Assembly: GCA_002718515.1 (NCBI GenBank)
Contig: PBEX01000006.1
Span: 1-48,634, forward strand
Length of the DNA stretch: 48,634 nucleotides
Direction: 5' to 3'
DNA from: Phycisphaerae bacterium
GTDB lineage: Bacteria > Planctomycetota > Phycisphaerae > Phycisphaerales > SM1A02
The notes beneath the pieces are model-generated. The model was not told where the DNA came from. It searched no databases and saw only the letters and a program-made list of their open reading frames with translations. This document shows, in pieces, positions 6,886 to 18,800 of this stretch (its first letter is position 1; each line of letters opens with the position of its first letter). The position numbers and the translations under genes are program-made.

Positions 6886-9800
6886 TTATTTCTTTCTATT
6901 TTTCTTACCTTTCTTCTTCTTAAATTGTTTAACTATTTTATTAAATTCTTTATTGGTCATTCTATTTCTCATACCAGAGCCTTGTGCATTACATGAATTC
7001 AAAATCTTTCTTAGTAATTTTCCTGTAGAATCAATGTTATTTATTGTTTGTTTAATATATTTGGAATGAGACTCACATGGTATTCCATTTGCAATAATAA
7101 CATCGGTAAAGAAATTTTCTGTAAATACGTGATAATAAGTATACATTTCAACCTTTGTCTTGTCTTGTGACATTTTCATTAAAGAAGATGGAACATATTT
7201 ATTCATATGAGGAATATAAATGCTGTGGTTATGGGTTAAGTAAAGATCTTCATTGCAAGTAAATCTTTCGCTTAATTTTGATCCCTTTGGTACAACATAT
7301 GGGAATTCAACACCATCATATTTCTTTGTAAATTTCTTTACTTCTTTACATTCTAATTCCTTACCTGAATCATCTATTAAAATATCTTCACCAGCAACTA
7401 ATTCCTGAATTAATTTATATCCAGATGTTGTTAATATCTTAGTACCCTTTAAGAAACAAGGCATAAACACATAAGGGCGTGTATAACTTTCTCCACCTCC
7501 ATCGCCATCCCCCCCACTTTCTCCGCCTGAGGCATCATTACCAGAAGCTTCTGTAGGTATGACAACTTCATTCACTTCGTGAATGGAAATATTTGACAAA
7601 TCTGCGGCAGCTAATACATAATTATAGTTAGATGATGTATCAAGATATGCAGCAGCAGTTGATGAAGAACGGAAAGTAACAAATGTATAATCATATGTAG
7701 GATTTGTTTCAGCAATCTCTAACATAGAACGATCAACACCGGAATTATCCTGACAGAAGGATATTACGTGATCTGAGAATTCATCAATAGTCATAGATGC
7801 ATCATTATATGTCTTCATTTCATCAAATTTCCAACCACGATAGGTTGAACCACCAATATTAATACTTAATCCAATACTATTGTTCCATGATAAATCATTG
7901 TCATCAAACCATGTTTCAAATGCTGAATTATTAACAGTTGAGTCATTAACCGCACCACCAGTAATACCACATCTGTAATATTTCTTACTTGTAGTGTTAG
8001 GAGGGTCATATGTCATTGTTGCACTACCGAACATAATTGTATAATTATCAACCATAAGTGTATCACTATTATCATCATCTGCGTCATATGTTCCTAAAGA
8101 AGTACCATCCTTTGTAACAGAGAAAACATCGGCTTGTGTTTGAGTTATTTTTAATAATGCGCCATTAATTAATTCAACTTCTATATAGTCATTAACAGTT
8201 GACAATGGAATATAAACAGCCTCATCTGTATAACTAGTTGTTAAATCAGTAAATTCTACCTTTTGATTTGAATTGGCAATAACCAAATCTGTAACGTTTT
8301 CTAATAATGTACTAACCTTTGATTTAAGTGGAATCTTTTCTTTGTCAAATTTCGCCCGTTTATTCGTAGCATTTTCAAAAACTTGTTCAATCATAACATT
8401 GAATATCTTTCTGTTCATTGTTTTCTTTACGAATGTAGGTAAGGTAGATCTTTGACTGAGACCTTTACTATCAATTTCTGTTGACTTACTAATAAATACA
8501 TTAATCTCATTTGTTGATAATAAATCACTAGATGCAATCGTGTTATCATTGCTGAATAATGTAGTAAGTTCTGCTGTTGTCTTTTTACGAATAACCTCAG
8601 CGTTAATATTAAATATAAAAGTATTAGAAGCAGAACTATTTTTATTTCCAGCTAGATCTTCTATTTTATTTTGACCAACACTTATTTGAATTTCTCTATC
8701 AGTAGTCCAATCGTTTGTTGTGGCATTTACTGTATAATATGAACCAGAACCACTTAAATCGCTTAATATACAGTTCTTTGTACTAAAATTATTTAATGAT
8801 AAACTATTAATATTCTCATTAGCAATTACTTTAATTAATACGTTTGAAACATCATTACTTGTTGTACCATTATGCGCAATTTCATTACTAGATATTTCTA
8901 TAGTAGGTACATCCGTGTCATAATTCCATATAAATAGATTAGAGGAAGCATCATTATAGTTATTTGCAACATCATAAATACCATTTATAGGAATAATAGC
9001 ACTTATTTGTCCGGTTGTTATACCGTTTGGTTCTAATTTTGTACTATATTCACGACCACTACCCCTGAATAAGCTCATTGTAGCATTTGTAAGATTAATA
9101 CTAGTGTCAAGTAATGTGACATCTTCACTAGCTGAAATATCAATAAATATAAATGACTTATTGTAGTAATCTCCACTACTAATCGTTGAACTAGTAATTT
9201 CAATAGTTGGTTTAGTATTATCATATGTCCAAGAAAATGTATTGGAATCAAGATTAAGATCACTATTATTACTCAAACTCATAACACCTCCTGCTGGTAT
9301 ATAAACACTACTTTCTACATTAGCATTATCGCTTGTAAAATTAAATACCCAATTGTTACTATCTATATTTGATAAATTAGAAATAGTACCATTTGTTGCA
9401 CTAATATCATCAACTGTAAATCCTGTTATTTCTAGATTAGTATATACATTAATACTAATGTCGTTAAATTTATAATAATTATTGTTAGAAATATCACTTG
9501 ATGTTAATTCTAATGTTACCGCATTTCCTGTATAAGTCCAAGTATATGTATTTGAAGCAGAACTATTAGTATTACCTGCAATATCTGTTATTGTACCAAT
9601 AGGTACAACAACGCTAGAAACACTATTGGAAACCTTTGGTTTTAATTGTGCTCTATAATATTGACCGGACCCTGAAAATTCTCCAATTGATCCGTTTGTA
9701 ACATTAATATCATCAATAGTGAAATCACTTACATTTTCACTTAATACAAATGATAGATCAATATATTGAGAATCACTTGACGAACCACTTGTTATATTAC

Positions 9801-12800
9801 TAGATATTTCAACAGTGGGAGCTGTATTATCATAATACCATGTATAGCTTACATCATTACTTGCAAGATTTCCTACAGTATCTGTATAACTACCGGCATC
9901 TATATTTGCTACGATTGTACCTGTTGATGAAGGTGTAAATCTTGCTGAATATTCTGTACCACTTCCATCAAAATTACTAATACTTGAATCTCCTAATAAA
10001 CGAATAGTATCTTGAGAAAAATTTGTTGTTGTTTTACTAGTAGTAAATTTCAAATCAACAAAACTAGTATTAGATGTAACATTATTCAATTGTGTTAGTC
10101 CGGTAATTATAGTACTTGGTAATGTATTATCATATGACCAATTAAATGTTAAATTATTACCTGATAATTGTTTTGATAATGTTCGGGAAGTAGTAATATT
10201 TTGTGTATTTGAAAATTCAATAATAATATCATTTACTTCTGTTGTTTCAAACTCAGCTGAATAATTTATACCATCTCCCTTGAATGATTTAAAGTTACAA
10301 TTAGATGTACTAATAATACTTGATGTAAGATTGAATACACTTTCAGATAATACAAAATTTATTAAAACAATACTATTATTCGTTGTTCCGTTGTTTGTAA
10401 CTTGTGGTGAAGATATAGAAGTAATTGTAAGTGGTTCTGCATCAAAAATCCATTTAAATACATCTGTAGCATCATTACCATTACCAACTGAGTCTGTTAT
10501 ACTACTAGCAGGCAAAAATATACTTGTTTCAATATTAGAATTTGTAGCTAATAAATTAAATGAAAAAGTAGTAGAATTTACAAATGTGAAATCTTCAATT
10601 GTACCATTTACCAAAGAAATATCGCTAGCTGTTATATTAAGTGATGTATCATTTAATGTAATTAGTTCCATAGATATTGTTTGACTATCATAATAAGAAC
10701 CATTATTTACATTATTTGTTGTAGTTATTAAAGATAACCTAGGGTTAATTCTATCACAAGTCCAGAAAAAACTTTCACTTTCTAAGTTATCAAAACCAGC
10801 ATTATCAGTATAAGAATTAGTATTTATATCAACCTTTATTTCTCCACCACTAGAAATATTAGGTTTTAATGTTCCAATATATCTTAAGCCATTATTAGAA
10901 ATGTCCAAACTAGTATTATCTATAAATCCACCTATAATATTTAAATCAGTCTTATCAAAACCAACAATAGGTTCGCTCGCATCAAAATATATTGTGATAC
11001 TTTCATCATTTGTTATATCACCACTAGAAATATCAGGACTATTTATTGTGATTATAGGCGGACTACTATCATATATCCAATTATATACTGTAGATTCTAT
11101 ATTATCATTACCTGCTAAATCATTCACCACATTCGCTGGAATGAAAAATGTTGTATTAACTCCTTCAAATAATGTTTCAACCGCAACAGTAAATTTATTA
11201 CTATTTATAGAATTTTGTACAAAAGTTTCAGGAACAATTTCAATATTTGTAAATGATAAATCATCTTCGGTCAATGCACTTTGTAATGTATCATTGGATT
11301 CAATAGAGAAATATAATATTTTTTGCGACGATTTACCATCTAGATTAGATGATAAATAAATTTCAGTATCATCTGTTGAAGGGTCAGGTATATTCTGTAC
11401 ATTGAAGAAAACCGCTGTGGTATCAAATGTCCATTCAAATATGGAAGAAGCAGTATTAGTATTTCCTCCTGCATCCATACATACTCCTTCGGGTAATTGT
11501 ATAGATACTTGATTATTATTAATTGGTTGAGCAATAACACGGAATGTTCTTAAATCTAATTGTCTTTTTCCACCTAATACACAATTTGTATGAATGATTT
11601 TATCAAAATCAAATGTTGTAATATCTTCACTTGCCTCAAAGAAAAGTGTTACATACAAATCATTACTTGATGAACCACTTGCAATACTACTTGAAATATC
11701 CATAGAAGGTCTACTTATATCATAATTAATTAAAAACCCACCAGTAGGCTGTGATGCTGCATTAGGATTATTATTATTTGCATCATTACAAGTACCTTGT
11801 TGAATATTTAATGATAATTGACCAGATGTAATATTAGGGGTAAATGTTGACTTAAATATATTATTATCGTGTTCTACTAATGAGTCAATTGTTCCTCCTG
11901 AAATATCAATATCAGATAATGTAAAATTTTTAATTTTTGTAGAAAATGCAAAATTAATATTAAAGAAACTTAGATTAGAGTATGAACCACTCGTTACATC
12001 ATCACATGTAATAGTAACAAAGGGTTCTGTGTTATTAAATATCCATGTAAATGTACTAGATGCAAAATTCGCTGTACCATATTGATCAACAAATGAACCA
12101 GCAGGTATAGATATATTACAATCAACGTTCTGTAAATTAGGTGTAAATGTAAATTCATAAAAATTATCAGATACTTCTGAAAAGTTAGAAACATAACCAT
12201 TGGTAACAGAAATATGTGACTGTAATAAGGTAACAACATCTCCCGTAATTTCAACATTAAATGAAATATCCTCCAAAGAAGATATAGCACCATTTGGAAT
12301 AGTTGGACATGTTAAATCAACAGTAGGATTAATACCCTTAAATGTCCAGGAAAAGGTATTTGATGCATTTGTATTCACATTACCGTACTCATCATATATA
12401 ACATCCTCTTCAATAGAAACACTAGATTGTAGATTTTTTGCTTTTGGTATTAGATAAGTAACAAACTCTATACCAGGACTGGTTCCAGTTAAAGTATTTA
12501 ATGTTGCATTTGATACAGTTAAGTATTCGCGTATTTCTTCAATATTTACTGGTTTATTTGTACTTATAATTAAACTAATATTTTCATCAGTAGATGAACT
12601 GTTATTATTAATTGAATTACTATATATTTCAATAGTAACCGGTTGTGTATTTCTAATCCATACAAATTCATTAGTAGCTGTATTGAATTGATTTGAAATA
12701 TTCTTATATTTACCAGGATTTAATATAAAATAAATACTAGCATCTTGGGCTGCATTTAATGTACAAGTATATGATGAACCATTTCCTGAAAAATCTGTTA

Positions 12801-15800
12801 TGGTATAATTATTATTATTTGGTTCTGTTGTAATGTCAGTTACATCAAAATCATAAAGAGTAAGGCCATTCTTTTCCTTCAAAATTAAGTCAATACTATT
12901 ATCATTTGTTGTCTTTCCACTAGCAATTGTTGTACTAGTTATTTCTATTTCTGGTATATTATTGAGATAATAATATGTAAAATTATAAGATTCATTGTTA
13001 TAAGTATTTAAATTATTATAGAATGTATCTTTTGGAATACTAATAGTAATTGTTTGTGATGTAGAATCAGTTGTTTTTTCAATATCTATATAATACTGAT
13101 TTGCTGCTTCACTAACAAAATTATTTAATAATCCATTACCACTAGAAATAATTTTCGTCATGGTATCTTCGTGTAATGTTACATCTTGAGTAAAATCAAG
13201 ATATAAACGTATGGTATCTTTTGACGTATAACCATTATTAGAAACATCATTACTATATAGATTAGAAATCTTAGGACTAATATTAACATATGTCCATGAG
13301 AATGGATTACTTACTAGACAAGTATTTCCTGCTGCATCTTGTACAGTTGTATTTTCTGGTAAAAATATATTAACCAAACCACCTGATGGGTCACTTCTAA
13401 CATCCATACTATAAGATGTACCTGAACCAGTAAAACTATTTGATATAATGCTAGAGTTTGTATAAGAAATATCACTAGCTGTAAATGATACAGGTGCTTC
13501 GTTGAATGTAAAATTAATAGAAATATCTTGTATATTTGTAGTTGAACTGTTGGTAATTGTAGAAGAGCCTATTGTTAATATAGGACCATCAAAATCAGGA
13601 GTCCAAGTAAATGTACTATCGGCTGCTGTAGAAAAAAGAGTAGTGTTACGAGCATCTTTAAATAAACCATCAGCAACGGATATAGATATTGTATCATTAT
13701 TTCCTGTAGGTGTTAACCATAGTCTTAATGTTCCATAATTATACCCATATTTCCATTGCCGCCATGTTTTATTTGCAATATTATTTCTTTGAGTAAGTGT
13801 ACAATTTACTGTTGTAATTTTAGTTAAATCAATACCATTTTGATGATGAACTTTTTTAGAACTAACAAAATCAACCCAAAAAGAAGTATCATTTGTTGCT
13901 GAACCACTATAAATTCTTGTCGTACCATCTTCTTTATATGCTTCAATTGATACTTTAGGTGCTGTTACATCCTTTATAATAGTAAATGTTTGACTTGAAA
14001 CATCATTAACATTTCCTAATTCATCCTGTATAGAATTGGGTGGTATATATACAGTATATTTATAGTAATTTGATTGTAATGTTGCATTATGAAGAGGTCT
14101 TAATAATAATTGATAACGATATCGTTTTAATGATAAATTTGTTTGATCATATAATGGACCTTGTTGCATGTCAATTTCATTACCATTTATATCAACATTA
14201 TCTATTATTGAAAAAGAACCAGCTGTTATAACGGATATTGGTTTATTAAATTCAACAAAAACTCTTAGCTTATTTTGTGGACCCCAACGCCATGGTATAT
14301 TTGTTCCTGCATTATTTATAATACCCATGGTATGCCACATTTTAGTAATAACAGGTGGTTCTCTATCTGATTTCCAAATAAATTCATCACTTTTATAATT
14401 ATAATTTCCAGCATCATCCTGTACTTTATTTAAATCAATAAAAATAGTAATTTGTAAATTAGCAGATTCACTAGATGAAGGATACAGATCAGCTGTATAT
14501 TTTAAATCATTAACCTTTATAAAATTATTTATGTAACCATTTACAACTGTTACTTTATCGGCTATGAAATTCGTTAATGGTTTAGTTGTTGTAAATGTTA
14601 TATCCGTTTTTGATAAATTATTAATATCTCCATTACTCATAGAATTACTTGATAATATTATATTTGGCCTTACTGAATCATAATACCAAACATAATTATT
14701 AGATGATTGCGTATTTGTAAAACTATAACTATCTTCAAATGAATTTTCACCAATATTTAATGTAACAACCTGTGGTTTATAACCTTCTATTTGCGGTATT
14801 GTAATACTATCTTCGGTCCAAGTCCAATTACTAATTTTTGTAACTTCGGTTGATGTTATAGATTGGAATGCAGGACGTAATGTAGCTGTATAATAAATTT
14901 CACCATCAACTTTTTCAAAGTTGGTTAAAGTACCATTAGTACATGTTATATCATCTACAGTAAAGTTACTAATATCTTCATTTGGTGTAAATCTAATAGT
15001 TGCAGAATTATAATTGTATGTACCTTCATTTGAAATATCACTACTTGATATAACAATACTTGGTCTGGATTTATTCCATTTCCATGTAAAAATATTAGAT
15101 GGATTATTACCTATATTATTTGAATCACTTACAGTACCAGCAGTAATTTTTAATGTGTTTGTATCATATGGATTATTCGCGGTAAATGTTACATGATAGT
15201 CATCAAAAACGGTTCTAAAATCACTTAAAACGCCACCACTAACATCTAAATGACTTTGTAATAATGTAATATCAGTATCACTTATTTTAATAATTGCATT
15301 AATAGAAATATCTTGTGATTCAAAATTAAGATCAATATCCGTACTGTTAATTGATACAATAGGTGCATTACCACTATATTTCCAATAATAAATATTAGAT
15401 GCAATATTATTTGTATTATTTGTTAAATCTGTAACACTGTATGCATTAATTTTAATAGAAGATGTCAATAAATTAGATAAAGGAAATAATTTAATTTTAT
15501 AATTTTGATTGGTATTATCACCTTCTAAGTCAATAACTGATCCATTTACAACAGTAAAATCATCCAGTTCTAATGTTTGTAATTGTTTTGTTGAATATAT
15601 ACTATATTGTATAAATGGATCATCTGTACTACTACCAGAAGCAATAGAAGAAGATAAAGTAAGTTTTGGTTTAGTTGTATCTACATTCCATATAAATGTA
15701 TTAGATGGATATGTATTATAGTTACCTAAAATATCTTGAACAGTATTTTCAACAACAGAAATAGTAACAGTTGAAGAATTAATAGAATCATTTGGATATA

Positions 15801-18800
15801 ATCTCATAGAATAATTATTAGTATTTGTTATATTAGAAAATCTAGCAATATATCCACCTGTTACAGTTATATTTGAAGTTGTAAATGATTTTAATTCTTC
15901 ACTAATTTCAATTTCAATATTAATATAATCATTATAGTAATAATCATTATTGGAAATATCACTTGATTTTATATTTAATGTTGGAACAACACCGTCATAA
16001 TTCCATATAAATGAATTAGAAGGTGATGTATTTATATTTCCTCCCAAATCCATAATTGTACTTTTATTAAGCATTATAGTAATTTGTGATACAGATGCTT
16101 TTATGGATGGTACAAGATTAGCAACATATTTACTGAAATCAATTGTACCATCGTCGTTTGTTGCTTGTTCAAGACCAACTAAAGTACCATTCTCTATTGT
16201 AAAATAAGAAGATTCTAATGTTCTAATATCTTCACTAGCTTGAAAAATCATATTTAATGAACCACTATTGGAATATCCATTATTACTCATATCTTCACAA
16301 ATAATTTCTAATGTAGGGGCTAGAGTATCTATTGTATAATTGAATGTAGTAGAATTTTCATTTGTAGGATATGGATTTGAAGAACTAGCAATAATACCAG
16401 GGGGTATAGTAACACTTACAACTGTTGTACCAGTTTCACTAGTTGTATCTAATACACCATTGGCTCTAACTAAACCCATAGACCCTCCTGGAAAATTAGG
16501 TTTACCAAACACAACATTTGTACCAATAATATTACCAAGATTAAGATTTGTTCTATTTCTATCATAACGACTTACAAAATAAACAGAAATGTCTAATGTT
16601 TTTACTTGATTTGTATAATATTCAATAACTTCATTGGAATCTTTATCATTATATCTATGTTTATAAACAGTTGGGTCAAGAATCTCAAATAAACTAACTT
16701 CAGGAGGTGGTAAAATGTCAAAAATAGAATTAATAGTTGTAACATTAGAAATAGGACCTCTAGATTGTTCAGTTATAGCGTTTGCTATATTTGAAATACT
16801 AACATATTGAGGTCTCAATCTTGTATGTTTTACTTTAAATCTTATTCTATAGACTTTAAAATTATAAAAAAAATAATTTCCATCGGCGTCTACATGATGT
16901 ATATCTGTAATCATTGGATAATTTTCAGGATCATCTAATGCTAATGATAATAAAACATAAACATTCTTTACCCAAGTTCGTCTTTGACGACATATTCTTT
17001 TCCACCGTCCATTTTTAGATGCATAATTTGCAGGAGTTTTACTAATGTAGTTTCCATCACGGGAAATAACACTTAATGCAAGATGAGAATTAGTAATAGT
17101 TGTTCCATCTTCTCTTTTAAATGTGATATTAAACATATTAGATGTTAGTGATACAGGTTTATGAGTTTTAGGAAAAATAATATCTGTAGAATTCCAACCA
17201 CTTAAAAAATAACCATTATGTTCATAACCAGAACCAACCAAATATATTTGTGGGTCAAAAGCATCTGTATTCGGTGCAGTCGCAGCAAAACTTGTTGAAA
17301 CATTTGATAGAGAAGTTAATGTCCCTGTAAATTTTTGTAATTCACTATTATATGTTAATGTTACAGGATACCCTTTGGGTTGTGGTATCATTAAATTATT
17401 ACTATTATCATACTTACATAAAACATGTGATTCTGTTGGATCTAAGTCTGGTAAATCTAATGTTAATACAATTGGTCCTGAAGAAACATCATATACTTTA
17501 TTACCCGATGAATCGTCTGCTTCAACCGTTAAAACATTTGTTAATTCTGGATTAGTTGCAAGAAAATTCGTTAAAGCATCAGTATCGGGTAAAGATGTAG
17601 AAAATCCGGAAATATCGTCATTTTTAACAACAGTTTTTACTTCTTGTGAAAATGTAACAGCTCCTAACGATACAGATAATGTTTGGGTAGGTTCTACTGT
17701 ATAACCGGCATTTTCAAAATCACTATCATCAAAATTTGCACCAACTAAGTCTTCTGGAGAAAACGCACTATCTAAATCAGTAAGCCCTAGACCTGCGCTT
17801 TTTAAATCACCTGCTGGAATTGCAGCATCTTTCAAGTCTGTTACAGCAAAACCAGCGCTTACTAAGTCACTTGGACTATATGCAGCATCTTTTAATGTAG
17901 TTGCATCTATTCCTGAATCTTTTAAATCAGTTGCTGATACATTTGCATCTTTAAATTGCGAATAATCAACAGTTGCATTATTAGAAGCATCGCCACTAGA
18001 AATATCTCCTAATAAATCATTTACACTAATTCCTTTTGTAAGTAAATCACTTACACTAGTACTACCTAATAAATCTAATGCTGTTACATTGTTACTTGGA
18101 TCACTTACTAATGAAGATAAATCATTTGATGCACTTACAATATCACCTAGACCGAAACCAGAATCTAATAAGTCACTCTCACTGGTTCCGCCTGTTAATA
18201 ATGTATCAGCACCAACTCCTAAATTTTTTAGTTCACTTGTATTTAAACCACTATCACCTACTAATTCTTGAGGTGTTAATTCAAGTTTTATAATATCTGT
18301 ATCACTAACACCTAATGAAGTAAGAGATTGGTTACTTGCTGTAGGATCTTTCTTTAATTTTATAATAAAACCATTAATATCATTTGTTGAATCGTTTGAA
18401 CCAATTAACAAACGATTACCTTGTGAACTTGAAGACATAATAGAACCAAAATGAGATGTATTTGTAAATGAAAAACCAGAACCTAGTAAATTATTTGAAG
18501 AATTATCTATTGTTTCATAAAAGTTACCGCTTAATTCTTCATATTTATTCCAATTATTACTATTATCTTGATAATATCCATAGAATACACCGTTTTCGTT
18601 ATCATTATTATCAAATTCACTAATAAAGAATGCATCACCATTTGAATTCATTTTTACAATATTATTATAACGGCTTGATGATAAATCAAAAAAATCAAGA
18701 GATGAACCACCTATTAAACTCCATGATGTTGTATTACTATCATATGAATAAGGGTATAATGCACCTTCTATTGGTTCAGAAATAACAATACGGTCTCCAT

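Noticed and set aside
7130..7465. A full intein inside the giant Ig protein
   Set aside because: The Hint block sits at the C-terminus, there is no homing endonuclease, and no conserved C-extein follows; self-cleavage is the better reading.
10280..11359. Plus-strand open frames within the Ig-like repeat gene (also at 13502, 16340 and 17375)
   Set aside because: They are antisense to a continuous 4,197-codon frame with clear domains, have no family motifs, and arise from the repetitive AT-rich composition.
8600..16350. CRISPR-like or satellite DNA repeats
   Set aside because: The periodicity is at the protein level (about 108 residues) with diverged DNA; no short identical repeats with unique spacers are present.
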